Shown here: one piece after another, positions 53,674-62,558 of the stretch
Numbering within the stretch: position 1 is the first letter of the stretch
How the letters are laid out: each line of letters starts with the position of its first letter
Origin: Planctomycetota bacterium
GTDB lineage: Bacteria > Planctomycetota > UBA1135 > GCA-002686595
Assembly (NCBI GenBank): GCA_029250885.1
Contig: JAQXEK010000051.1
Location: 1 to 64,000, forward strand
Direction: 5' to 3'
Length of the DNA: 64,000 nucleotides
Notes under the pieces: model-generated
Databases searched by the model: none
What the model saw: the letters and a program-made list of their open reading frames with translations, nothing else
Told to the model about the DNA's origin: nothing
Program-made: the position numbers and the translations under genes

Positions 53674-56664
53674 ATGGCGCGGCCTACACCTACACCTCCC
53701 CGAGATTTTGCTCTCTCCGCTTCCCTTCTGATCCTGGCTTCGCTTGGGGGTTGGTTTCTGGGGACGATTGTCGATCAGCGCGCCGCTGAGACCTTCGATC
53801 ACAACATTGACAAGATCGCCGAGAGGGTCGGAGTCCAGATCGAGCTATACACCGAAGCGCAGTTGTTGCTGCTAAGCTTCGCCGCAGAAGAGGCACTGGG
53901 CATGGACCAGGATCTGACCGGTCGATTCCAGGATGCGGTCATTACACTCGTGGACTTTAGAAAGCGTGCTGACTCCCTGGTGCGCCGCCGTCCTGGCTTC
54001 CAATCCATCAACTGGGTCTCTCTAGGGGGCGTGATCGAGGTTACGGCCCCCCTGCAGTCCAACGAGGCGGCCCTACGCCAGAATCTATTGGAGCACCCCA
54101 ACCCTGAAGTGCGGGCCGCCTTCTTGGGAGCCATCCAAGACCATGGGGGGCGGAATGCCGAGCTCACATCCACCCCGATCATCTCCTTGTTTCAAGGCGG
54201 GCTTGGGTTTTCTGTTTACCACCCTGTGCGCCGATCAAATGGCCAGCTCATCGGTGTGCTCAATGCGAGCTTTCGCCTGAGCGATCTGTTTACTCATTGC
54301 GTTCCCGAGCAGTCCCTCGAAGGGGTCGCTGAGTACGCCGTTTTAAATGCAGACCAAGAGGTGCTCTACGCGAATTTTGACACGACGGGCGACGTTGACT
54401 GGAGTCACAGCTCCTCGAGAGACCTACGTCTTGTCCCTCAGCCGCTAACTGTACGTGCCAGGCCAACCCCGGCTTGGCTAAAGTCGGGCCTCACCAAAGA
54501 GAAGTCCATCCTGTCCGGCATTGGCGTCGCTCTCGGTTGCCTTCTGGCGGCTTTGAGTTGGAAGATGACTGCTCGCGGGCGAGGCATCGTGCAGTCTGAG
54601 TGGCGCTTGAAGCTAGCGCTTAATGGCGCAAGTCTAGGCGTGTGGGACCTGGACGTGCCGAATGGTGTCCTGCACCTCAACCAAGAGTGGCTCACTATGC
54701 TTGGTCTCAAGCAGAGCGATGGCTATCTTGACCTGGCGGACTACCGCGGATTGGTTCATCCCGAGGACGTGCAGGTCGTGGAGGGCGCCATGGACCGGCA
54801 CCTGCGCGGGGAGAGCCCGAGCTACCAGACCGAGCACCGCATTCGCTCGGGGACGGGGGAGTGGATCTGGGTCTTGGACATGGGAAGTGTTGTGGAGCGC
54901 ACCAATAACGGCAGCCCTAGGCGCGTGGCGGGAACCCAGCACGACATTACGGATACTCGTCGCGCCGAGTTAGAGCTCGAGCGCAGCATGGGCCGCTACC
55001 GGTCCATTTTCGAACACTCGCCCGTCGGGCTTCTCGAGCAGGATATGTCCGAGGTCAAGCAGCGAATGGACAAGCTGCGCGCCCAGGGGGTAGTCGACCT
55101 TCGTCAGCACTTCTTGGACGAACCCGAAGCTGTGTTGGCGTTTGCGGGGCTCTCCAAGCCTCTCGACATCAACCATTCGTACCTGCGAATGTTTAGCGCG
55201 AAATCCACAGACGAGTACAAAGCCAACCTTGCCAAGATGGTCGATGAACGGGCACACAAGGCCTTTGAGGAGGAGTTGGTCGCCCTTTACGCAGGCGCTT
55301 CGACCTGCGAGTTCGACTTTCCCTTGCAATCCCTGGAGGGTAAAGAGCTGCTGTACACAGTCCGTTTGACGGTGGCCCCCGACTGCATGGACGACCTTTC
55401 CTCGGTCTTTGTCTCCCTTGTGGACAACACGCGACGGATCCGCGAAGAGGAGGAGCGCCGTTTGGCGGAGATTCGCGAGCGTGAGGCCCAGAAGAGCGAG
55501 AGTCTGGCACTCTTAGCCGGTGGGGTCGCCCACGACTTCAACAACCTGCTGGTTCCGATCATCGGAAACATCGAGCTGGTCATGGACCAGCTGGCTCCAG
55601 ATTCGGAGATGGCGGACAATCTACTCCGGGCAGAGCAGGCAGCGCAGCGCGCCGCCGAACTCGCTCGCCAGATGCAGATCTACTCTGGCCGTGGCCAGGT
55701 CCAGAGCGAGGCCTTCGACATGAACGCCCTAGTCGCCGAGATGAATGACCTGCTCGGTTCCAGCCTGCCGGGCAAAATCGCCTTGGAGTCCAACCTGCAC
55801 GACGGTGTTCTCGGGATCGATGGAGACCCGACCCAGGTTCGCCAATTGGTGATGAACCTCGTGTTGAATGCGGCGGACGCCATTGGGCGAGAACCAGGCA
55901 TGGTGTCAGTCCAGACAGGTTATGCCGAGGTCAAGAAGGGAGACCTGGAGGATGCCTTCACGGGCCCGGACTTCGCCTTGGGCCAGTGCATCTTCTTGGA
56001 GGTCAAGGACACGGGCCGTGGTCTAGGAGAGGAGACGCGCAAGCGGATGTTTGAGCCCTTCTTCAGCACCAAAGCCGCGGGCCGCGGTCTCGGCATGAGC
56101 GTGGTCCTCGGGATTGTGCGCAGCCACCAAGGAGCTCTCGTGGTGGAGTCCTCCTCGGGAGTAGGCACGTCGATTCGGGCCTACTTGCCCATTTCCCATC
56201 GCCCGATTTCCACGTCCAAGCAGCTTGGATCACGGCCCTTCCGGGGCGCAACCGAGTCAAGACAACGCGTGTCGATCTTGCTGGCGGATGACGAGCCCGG
56301 CGTGCTGCGCTTTGCAAGCGCGGCCCTCGCTTTGGTCAACGTCGACACGGTTTGCGTCGAGGACGGCTCCCAGGCGGTAGCGCAATTTAGAGAGCTAAAA
56401 CGGGCGGGCCGTACTCCCAGCCTGGTCTTGCTCGATGCGACCATGCCTGTCATGGGGGGCATTGAAGCCATGGATGAAATCCGCAACATGGACCCTAGGG
56501 TTGCGGTCATTCTGTCCAGTGGCTATACCCTCGAAGGGGTCGCCTCAAGGGCGGCGGAGACAGAGCGTTGCTGGTTCCTGCCGAAGCCCTACGGCGTAAC
56601 TGAACTCACGAACATGGTCTCGGACGTCCTCGCGGATTCGCAAAGTGAGCAAGGACCGAGCTAG
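53674..56664 (+). CDS. Hybrid sensor histidine kinase, CHASE-PAS-HisKA-HATPase-REC
   Basis: 996 residues. First helix about 14-31 (FALSASLLILASLGGWFLG), periplasmic CHASE-like domain to about 270 (RRPGFQSINWVSLGGVIEVT), second helix near 270-285. A PAS domain with PAC (LALNGASLGVWDLDV, ending RRVAGTQHDITD) is followed by a less typical PAS (near 440-585). HisKA with His620 in GGVAHDFNNLL is next, then HATPase (LVMNLVLNAADAIG, DTGRGLGE, GRGLGMSVVLGI). A receiver domain with Asp921 (VLLDATMP) ends the protein, so phosphate likely passes His to Asp internally or to a partner. The M28 gene starts inside its last codons (20 bp overlap). Confidence 0.95.
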   Translation: MARPTPTPPRDFALSASLLILASLGGWFLGTIVDQRAAETFDHNIDKIAERVGVQIELYTEAQLLLLSFAAEEALGMDQDLTGRFQDAVITLVDFRKRADSLVRRRPGFQSINWVSLGGVIEVTAPLQSNEAALRQNLLEHPNPEVRAAFLGAIQDHGGRNAELTSTPIISLFQGGLGFSVYHPVRRSNGQLIGVLNASFRLSDLFTHCVPEQSLEGVAEYAVLNADQEVLYANFDTTGDVDWSHSSSRDLRLVPQPLTVRARPTPAWLKSGLTKEKSILSGIGVALGCLLAALSWKMTARGRGIVQSEWRLKLALNGASLGVWDLDVPNGVLHLNQEWLTMLGLKQSDGYLDLADYRGLVHPEDVQVVEGAMDRHLRGESPSYQTEHRIRSGTGEWIWVLDMGSVVERTNNGSPRRVAGTQHDITDTRRAELELERSMGRYRSIFEHSPVGLLEQDMSEVKQRMDKLRAQGVVDLRQHFLDEPEAVLAFAGLSKPLDINHSYLRMFSAKSTDEYKANLAKMVDERAHKAFEEELVALYAGASTCEFDFPLQSLEGKELLYTVRLTVAPDCMDDLSSVFVSLVDNTRRIREEEERRLAEIREREAQKSESLALLAGGVAHDFNNLLVPIIGNIELVMDQLAPDSEMADNLLRAEQAAQRAAELARQMQIYSGRGQVQSEAFDMNALVAEMNDLLGSSLPGKIALESNLHDGVLGIDGDPTQVRQLVMNLVLNAADAIGREPGMVSVQTGYAEVKKGDLEDAFTGPDFALGQCIFLEVKDTGRGLGEETRKRMFEPFFSTKAAGRGLGMSVVLGIVRSHQGALVVESSSGVGTSIRAYLPISHRPISTSKQLGSRPFRGATESRQRVSILLADDEPGVLRFASAALALVNVDTVCVEDGSQAVAQFRELKRAGRTPSLVLLDATMPVMGGIEAMDEIRNMDPRVAVILSSGYTLEGVASRAAETERCWFLPKPYGVTELTNMVSDVLADSQSEQGPS

Positions 56665-57736
56665 GAGCAAGCTCATCCGTCGTGTCTCCCTCGCAGCGCT
56701 CGTCGCGTTTTTGGCAGCGGGCCTCTGGATCGGGTGCTCGCTCGCTCGCGTTGCCGACATGCCGGGCGAGTCCTATGGGCAATCACTGGAGCCATGGAGC
56801 GCCGATGACCACGCCCTTGGTACGACGCTCGAGGCCAGCGTCCGAAGCTTGACGGCCCTAGGCCCGCGCTCGACGCTTGACGAGGACGCGCGTGCAGCTG
56901 CCGGCGCTTGGATACTCCAGCAGCTCCAGGTTCTCGGCCTAGTCGTCGTGGCGGAGACCTTTGTTCCAGCAATACCGGATGAGCAAGGGCTTGGCCACGC
57001 CCTCCTGGAGTCTCCTGGCTCCGAGCCTGTGTTCACCAACTACATCGTGCCCCTCGGCGGACCCGCAGATGCGCCGCTGCTTGTTCTGTCCGCCCACTAC
57101 GACACCGTTCCCGGCTCGGTCGGTGCGGACGATGATGCCAGCGGCGTCGCCGCGCTGCTCGAGCTGGCCGCGCGGCTCGCCTCGGACCCGATCCCCGCAT
57201 CGAAGCAACGCTATCGCCTGGAGCTGTGCTTCTTTGATGGGGAGGAGGCCGGCTATGAGCGCATGGGCAGCGGCCACCACGCCCGCAAGCTGGCTAGCGA
57301 AGGCAAGCAGGTGGCCGGGGCCATCTCTCTAGAGATGCTCGGCTACTTCACGGAGGCGCCAGGCACCCAAGATTCCCCAAGCGCTCTGCTCGGCCCCTTC
57401 TACCCGAGTGCAGGTAACTTCATTGCTTTCGTGGGGAGCGAGGCGAGCGGCGACTTTATCCGCGAATCGATCGGCGCCTTCCGGACGGGCGCTCGGTTTC
57501 CCAGCGAAGGGCTCGTGGCTCCGGACTCGATCCTGGATGTGCGGCGTAGCGACCACGTTCACTTCGTGGACCAGGGGTGGCCCGGCTTCATGGTGACGGA
57601 CACCGCGAACTTCCGCAACCCGCACTATCATCGCTCGACCGACACCCCTGATCAGCTTGACTACTTGGCCCTTGGCCGGGTTACTCGCGGAATCGAGGGT
57701 ATGATTCGAGTCCTTGCAACCAAGACAACACCCTAA
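56645..57736 (+). CDS. M28 family metallopeptidase, membrane- or lipid-anchored
   Basis: 363 residues from GTG 56645, inside the kinase gene end. The N-terminus (LAALVAFLAAGLWIGCSLA) may be a lipoprotein signal or an anchor. The M28 zinc site is complete: LSAHYDTVPGS (His, Asp), GADDDASGVAALLEL (bridging Asp), FFDGEEAGYE (catalytic Glu and ligand Glu), DHVHFVDQGWPGFMV, and HYHRSTDTPDQLDY (last His). It should be an exported aminopeptidase or glutaminyl-cyclase-like enzyme with two zinc ions. Coupling to a sensor kinase and an ABC transporter suggests use of peptides or envelope turnover. Confidence 0.93.
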   Translation: MSKDRARSKLIRRVSLAALVAFLAAGLWIGCSLARVADMPGESYGQSLEPWSADDHALGTTLEASVRSLTALGPRSTLDEDARAAAGAWILQQLQVLGLVVVAETFVPAIPDEQGLGHALLESPGSEPVFTNYIVPLGGPADAPLLVLSAHYDTVPGSVGADDDASGVAALLELAARLASDPIPASKQRYRLELCFFDGEEAGYERMGSGHHARKLASEGKQVAGAISLEMLGYFTEAPGTQDSPSALLGPFYPSAGNFIAFVGSEASGDFIRESIGAFRTGARFPSEGLVAPDSILDVRRSDHVHFVDQGWPGFMVTDTANFRNPHYHRSTDTPDQLDYLALGRVTRGIEGMIRVLATKTTP

Positions 57737-57743
57737 GCACTTT

Positions 57744-58514
57744 ATGTCGGAATCGGATCCAGAAGAACCGGTGCTGGTCGTCACGGACCTGCGCCGCGAA
57801 TACGCGGACAAGGTCGCCGTGGCCGGTTTGAGCTTCGACGTGAAGCCGGGTGAGATCCTTGGCCTCGTAGGCCCCAATGGCGCTGGCAAGACCACAACCC
57901 TGCGCTCGATCGCAGGCATCCTGCCTGTGCAGCAGGGCAGTATCTCGGTGGCCGGCTTCAGCGTCACCGAGGACGGCCACCGGGCACGCTATCACCTAGC
58001 TTGGATTCCCGACGACCCCAAGCCATTCGACAGTCTGACGGTCTGGGAGCACCTGGACCTTGTGGCGGGACTCTTCGACGTCCCGGAGTGGAAGTCGCGG
58101 GCTACAGAGCTGCTGGACTTCTTCTCCCTAGGGGATAAGCGCGATGCCTTAGGTGGGGAACTAAGCCGCGGGATGTGCCAGAAGCTAGCCTTGGCTATGG
58201 CGTGGCTTCCGAGGCCCAAGCTGGTGCTTATGGACGAGCCCCTGTCGGGTCTCGACCCGCGAGGGATCCGCACCGCCCGGCGCGCAATCCAAGAGATTGC
58301 CGCCAGTGGAACGGCGGTCATTCTGTCGTCACACCTGCTCGAGCTTGTGCAGCAGCTGGCCGACCGGCTCCTAATTATCGATGAGGGACGGAAGGCCTTC
58401 GAGGGCACCCTCGAAGAGGCCCATGCGGGCTTCCAGATCCCTGAGAACTCGAGCCTTGAGGATGTATTCTTTGCGGTGACCGAGAAACCGAAAGGGGCCG
58501 AGCCCGAGGCATGA
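57744..58514 (+). CDS. ABC transporter ATP-binding protein
   Basis: 256 residues from ATG 57744, 7 bases past the M28 stop. Earlier in-frame codons overlap the M28 gene and are not needed. Walker A GPNGAGKTTTLR near 43-54, signature-like GELSRGMCQKLALAMAW, Walker B KLVLMDEPLSGLDPRGI, and switch VILSSHLLELV. It belongs to the ABC-2 (CcmA/YhaQ-like) subgroup and pairs with the permease gene that overlaps its stop (ATGA). Confidence 0.95.
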   Translation: MSESDPEEPVLVVTDLRREYADKVAVAGLSFDVKPGEILGLVGPNGAGKTTTLRSIAGILPVQQGSISVAGFSVTEDGHRARYHLAWIPDDPKPFDSLTVWEHLDLVAGLFDVPEWKSRATELLDFFSLGDKRDALGGELSRGMCQKLALAMAWLPRPKLVLMDEPLSGLDPRGIRTARRAIQEIAASGTAVILSSHLLELVQQLADRLLIIDEGRKAFEGTLEEAHAGFQIPENSSLEDVFFAVTEKPKGAEPEA

Positions 58515-60289
58515 TCGCCATTCCATCCGCAGGGTTGCGGCGCTTGATGCTACTTGAGTGCCGGGGCTACCTTCGGGGTGCCCTACGCCGACTCAAGACC
58601 CCCAAGGGTGCTACCTTCGCCCTGCTTGGCGGGCTCTTGCTGGCCGTGTGGTTGCGCTCGCTGTTTCAGAGTCCAGACGTGATCGGAGTTGGCGAACAAG
58701 CAATCGCAAGAGAAGGCACAGGCGGCTTACCCGAGGGCGACCTGGTCCTACGCACCCTCTGCTTGGGTGTGCTGGTTCTCGTCTCTATCAGCGGGGTTGT
58801 GACCCGCGGTATCCACATTCCGCCCGAGAGGCTCGAGCGGCTGCTAGCCCTACCGGTCTCCCGCAGCGACTTCCTGCGCTACCGGTTGTGGTCCGTGGTC
58901 GCGCGAACCATGACAGGGGCGCCGATCCTGGCGGTGCTGGCCATGGTCCGCACGAACAGCTCCGGGGCGATTCTATTGGCGGTCCCCCTTTTCCTGGGAT
59001 TGAGCTCGGTGCTTGGCTTCCTCGCGTCCTTGTTGAGCGCAGGTATGGAGAGCAGTCCCGCCTTCGTCCGCGTCACAGACAAGCTGCGGTCAGGCGGACG
59101 TTTTCTCCTGCTCATGCTGCTGCTCTTAATCCCAGTCGTCACTGCCGGACGCGCGGCTCCCGAGCTACTTCCTAGTTGGCTGGTGGGAACCGGCGCCAGT
59201 CTGATGGAGACCTTTGGCCAGGTGGATTTCCCAGCACTGATTCGGCTACTCAGCAGGCCCCTCGATCCCTTCTTGGCCCTGGCCCAAGGCAGCGGTGCAG
59301 CGTCCCTATTCAAAAATGGCAGCCTTTGTATCTTGATCGTGTTGGCAGTCCTCGAGTTGGCTGCCCGAGTTCCCGTGGACTTCCGCGAGATGGCGATCGA
59401 AGGGGCGAAGAGCAGCGCGAAGCGGATCCGGAGCGCGGGCAGTGTTGGACGAGCGGCAAGCGGGGGGCGGGCTCGCGTCGGCCTGTTCGGCGTACCGCAT
59501 CTGTTCGGCCGAGGCCCAATGGGCGCGGTGGCGTGGCGCAAGCTCTCTGGCATCTGGCGCAAGGCACGCGGCTTCCTGGGGATCTCTCTCTTCTTGGGTT
59601 GTTTTTTGCTGTTTGGAGTCCGGCTGATTTTTGGCGGGGACCTCTTCCGCGTAGCCCAAGCCGGTCAATCTATCGAGGACGTGACCTACCTCAACGATAT
59701 AGGCTCGGCCGTGCTCGCCCTGCTCGGCACCCTCTACCTGACCAACGGGCTGCGCTTTGACTTTCGCGAGGACCTCGTCCAACTCGATATCCTTAAGTCT
59801 TGGCCCCTACAGCCCTGGAAGATGTTTCTTGGATCGCTGCTGCCGCAGACCATGGCGATCAGCCTTGTGGTGAGCGCACTGCTCTTGACCTGGCTGCTGA
59901 TCTCCGAGGCTACGGGGCTGTTCATCTTGCTTCTTGTACTGGCGCTGCCGGCGGTGGTCTTTGCCTGGGTGGCTGTGGATAACATCGCCTTCCTGATCTG
60001 GCCGGTGCGCTTTGTTCCCGGACAAGCCGGTCAGCTCCAACACATTGGTCGCGGGTTGCTGCTGACCTTTGCGCGCATGACGCTGTTCCTGGTCTCCTTT
60101 GGCCTTGCCGCGTGTTTTGGAGCGCTCGCTTGGCTTGCTTTGATTCGCGTCGAGAGCCTTGGTCCCGAAGGCCTGATCACCTCGGTTGCTCTGGTCGTCC
60201 TTGGCGTACTCTTAGCCGTGGACTGTGGCCTTGCCATGGTGGGGGGGATGGCCTTTGCTCGCTACGACCCCGCTAGAGACCGAGTGTAG
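58511..60289 (+). CDS. ABC transporter permease-like membrane protein
   Basis: 592 residues, about 12-14 hydrophobic segments, for example TFALLGGLLLAVWLRSLF, LVLRTLCLGVLVLVSISGVV, and, in the second half, GFLGISLFLGCFLLFGVRLI and FILLLVLALPAVVFAWVAV. Position after the ATPase gene makes it the permease; the sequence belongs to a poorly characterised ABC-2-like group. A loop near 170-200 and a basic segment near 300-350 (AKSSAKRIRSAGSVGRAASG) separate two halves, so it may be a fused double permease. Its last 17 bases overlap the convergent gene at 60273. Confidence 0.85.
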   Translation: MIAIPSAGLRRLMLLECRGYLRGALRRLKTPKGATFALLGGLLLAVWLRSLFQSPDVIGVGEQAIAREGTGGLPEGDLVLRTLCLGVLVLVSISGVVTRGIHIPPERLERLLALPVSRSDFLRYRLWSVVARTMTGAPILAVLAMVRTNSSGAILLAVPLFLGLSSVLGFLASLLSAGMESSPAFVRVTDKLRSGGRFLLLMLLLLIPVVTAGRAAPELLPSWLVGTGASLMETFGQVDFPALIRLLSRPLDPFLALAQGSGAASLFKNGSLCILIVLAVLELAARVPVDFREMAIEGAKSSAKRIRSAGSVGRAASGGRARVGLFGVPHLFGRGPMGAVAWRKLSGIWRKARGFLGISLFLGCFLLFGVRLIFGGDLFRVAQAGQSIEDVTYLNDIGSAVLALLGTLYLTNGLRFDFREDLVQLDILKSWPLQPWKMFLGSLLPQTMAISLVVSALLLTWLLISEATGLFILLLVLALPAVVFAWVAVDNIAFLIWPVRFVPGQAGQLQHIGRGLLLTFARMTLFLVSFGLAACFGALAWLALIRVESLGPEGLITSVALVVLGVLLAVDCGLAMVGGMAFARYDPARDRV

Positions 60290-61370
60290 CCTTGAGGTGG
60301 GGACCTAAGCGCGCTCGCGTGGGCTCGTTGGCCCAGGCGACGAACGAGACGGGTGTAGTAGCGTCGAGCTCGAAATCGAGGGGGCTGCCGTCAGGAAGTG
60401 TCACCACACAGCCCGCAGCCCTGGCAATGGGGATCGCAGCGGCCACGTCGTAGGGCTTGGACGTAATGGTTGGCCGCCCCCTGCGCCTTGCGATGAAGGC
60501 GCGCAGGTCGGCGACCATCCGATACTTGGACGTCGCAAGCAGAAGCAGCTGACCAGCGTTGGAAATGTACTGGTCGTCGTAGATGCTGCTCTGGTCCGCA
60601 CCTTCGTACTTGGACAAGCGGGCAAAGAAGCTGGACTCGATCTGGGCAAGCTCTTCGCGCATGTCTGGGTGGAAGCGGAAGAAGGGAAAGAAGCCACCGT
60701 CGACTTGGTCGGAGTCGTCACAACTCAGCTCGCCCTGGCGAAGGACAACCGGCTCGCCCCGGGCCGCCAAGATCTCCATGCGGCAATACCTTTCGTTTGG
60801 CTTGCCAACGACGAGCCTTGCCTCGGCACCACGGGAGTCGACAAGCTCGCGAAGGCAGCCCAGACTGACCTCGGAGAGCCGGGGGGTGCTGGGTCCGGGT
60901 GGGACTAGGGCGATCGATGCCCAGGCCGAGCGCAGGTCGTACATAAGGTTGCGCGTTCCGTCTACGGGGTCCACAGCCACACGTGGTCCACCATGATCGA
61001 AGCCGCCAACGGCGCGGAAGCCAGGGCCGTCGCTGGCGGGGCCCAGGTGGCGCCAGCCCGAATCCTCAGTCAGGATCGACAGGGGCTCGGACTTGGCGAA
61101 TCCCTCGGCCCATGCCTGCACGATGCGCTCGGGCTCCAAATCCAAGCCGAATGTCGTGTCTCCTTCGCCCATGCCCGCGGTCCGCGTCAAGTCTGCGAAG
61201 GCGCCGCTGTGACTGGTCTCGACGTCCTGACGTGCGGCCTCGCTCACACGAAGACTGGTGGCGGCCGCAAGCTCTTCGCTCAGGCTGCGAATGCGGGCCT
61301 CCCAAAGGGCGCTCCGCTGGCTGTCCCATCGCAAAGCGCGGGGCTGGGGCTGTTCGTCGTTAGTCTGCAT
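60273..61370 (-). CDS. Inositol monophosphatase-family phosphatase
   Basis: 365 residues from ATG 61370. The longer frame starting at 61502 overlaps the divergent trxB start and lacks family features. The metal-dependent phosphatase motifs are LSILTEDSGW (Glu, Asp of motif 1), VAVDPVDGTRNLMYDL (motif A), and the C-terminal SKPYDVAAAIPIARAAGCVV in place of the usual WDxAAGxLIxxEAGG. Family members hydrolyse inositol phosphate, fructose-1,6-bisphosphate, or 3'-phosphoadenosine 5'-phosphate; which is not clear. At 365 residues it is longer than the usual 260-280 because of an insertion between the motifs (near 175-285). Confidence 0.88.
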   Translation of the reverse strand: MQTNDEQPQPRALRWDSQRSALWEARIRSLSEELAAATSLRVSEAARQDVETSHSGAFADLTRTAGMGEGDTTFGLDLEPERIVQAWAEGFAKSEPLSILTEDSGWRHLGPASDGPGFRAVGGFDHGGPRVAVDPVDGTRNLMYDLRSAWASIALVPPGPSTPRLSEVSLGCLRELVDSRGAEARLVVGKPNERYCRMEILAARGEPVVLRQGELSCDDSDQVDGGFFPFFRFHPDMREELAQIESSFFARLSKYEGADQSSIYDDQYISNAGQLLLLATSKYRMVADLRAFIARRRGRPTITSKPYDVAAAIPIARAAGCVVTLPDGSPLDFELDATTPVSFVAWANEPTRARLGPHLKATLGL

Positions 61371-61487
61371 CGGAAGTGCCGGAAGGGCTGCCCCAAGTAT
61401 AGGCTCCAACTTGTTAACATCCCCTGTCCAGCAGCGCGCTTTTGGCGCTGACCCCAGTAAGTCAATCTCCCAACGCAATCTCCCCCC

Positions 61488-62456
61488 ATGAGCTCGGTTC
61501 ACGAAGTCATCATCATCGGATCAGGTCCCGCAGGTTACACCGCAGCCATCTACACGGCCCGGGCCAACCTCAAGCCGCTGCTCATCGAAGGTGAGCCTAG
61601 CGTAGAAGCGCCGGACCTTCTGCCCGGGGGCCAGCTTATGTTGACCACAGAGGTCGAGAACTACCCCGGCTTCCCCGATGGCGTCACCGGCCCCGAGCTC
61701 ATGGAGCACTTCAAGGCACAGGCTGTTCGCTTCGGCACGGAACTCATGTCGATGAACGTGGTTGAAGTCGAACTCGACAAGTCGCCCAAGCGCGTCAAGA
61801 CCACAGACGGTGTCTGGCACGAGGCGAAGACTATCATCATCTCGACCGGCGCTAGTGCCAGCTGGCTTGGACTCGAGTCTGAGACCGCCCTGCGCAACCG
61901 CGGCGTATCCGCCTGTGCGACCTGCGATGGAGCCTTCTTCAAGGACAAGGTCATCGCTGTGGTCGGCGGCGGTGACACGGCCTGCGAAGAGGCTTCCTAC
62001 CTGACACGCTTTGGATCGAAGGTCTATCTGATCCACCGTCGCGATGAGCTGCGCGCCTCAAAGATTATGCGCGACCGCGTCTTGAACCACGACGGCATCG
62101 AGATGGTCTGGAACTCAGTCGTGACGGAGGTCCTTGCGGAAGAGGGCGGCGTCATGGGCCCCAGGACTGCCGGCGTCAAGCTAGAGAACACCGTTACCGG
62201 CGAAGAGAGCGAGCTCGCCCTCGACGGACTCTTCATCGCCATCGGCCACAAGCCAAACACGGGCTTCCTCAACGGCGCCCTTGAGACTGATGACCTCGGC
62301 TACCTCGTGCTAGAGAAGGGCATGCAGACTAAGCACGAGGGTGTCTTCGCTGCCGGTGATGTGGCCGACCACACCTATCGCCAGGCGATAACCGCCGCTG
62401 GCATGGGCTGTCAAGCTGCCATCGAAGCCGAGCGCTGGCTTGAAGCGACCGAGTAG
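61488..62456 (+). CDS. trxB: Thioredoxin-disulfide reductase
   Basis: 322 residues. Reduces thioredoxin with NADPH through FAD and a redox disulfide. FAD-binding: IIIGSGPAGYTAAIYTARAN near 8-27. The redox pair is CATC (143-146) in CATCDGAFF, and the NADPH fold has VVGGGDTACEEASYLTRFG. The C-terminal FAD motif reads GVFAAGDVADHTYRQAITAAG. Length and order match the bacterial low-molecular-weight type. It diverges from the inositol-monophosphatase-family gene, with a short shared promoter region. A strong hairpin follows. Confidence 0.97.
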   Translation: MSSVHEVIIIGSGPAGYTAAIYTARANLKPLLIEGEPSVEAPDLLPGGQLMLTTEVENYPGFPDGVTGPELMEHFKAQAVRFGTELMSMNVVEVELDKSPKRVKTTDGVWHEAKTIIISTGASASWLGLESETALRNRGVSACATCDGAFFKDKVIAVVGGGDTACEEASYLTRFGSKVYLIHRRDELRASKIMRDRVLNHDGIEMVWNSVVTEVLAEEGGVMGPRTAGVKLENTVTGEESELALDGLFIAIGHKPNTGFLNGALETDDLGYLVLEKGMQTKHEGVFAAGDVADHTYRQAITAAGMGCQAAIEAERWLEATE

Positions 62457-62480
62457 GTCAAGGCTAGCTACAACGGATCG

Positions 62481-62517
62481 CGGGCCCGACCCTTGCTTGG
62501 CAAGGGTCGGGCCCGCT
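62481..62517. terminator. Perfect 17-bp bidirectional terminator hairpin
   Basis: GCGGGCCCGACCCTTGC (62481-62497) and its exact complement (62501-62517) enclose a 3-nt TTG loop. TTCTTCTCCCC follows on the plus strand. It lies 24 bases after trxB and 41 bases after the convergent minus-strand gene end, so it can end both transcripts. Confidence 0.9.
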
Positions 62518-62558
62518 TCTTCTCCCCGCACAGTGCGACGGCGTGGGCCAGGCGGCCA

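Noticed and set aside
61371-61502. Upstream extension of the inositol-monophosphatase-family gene
   Set aside because: Would overlap the divergent trxB start, and the residues show no family pattern; ATG 61370 chosen.
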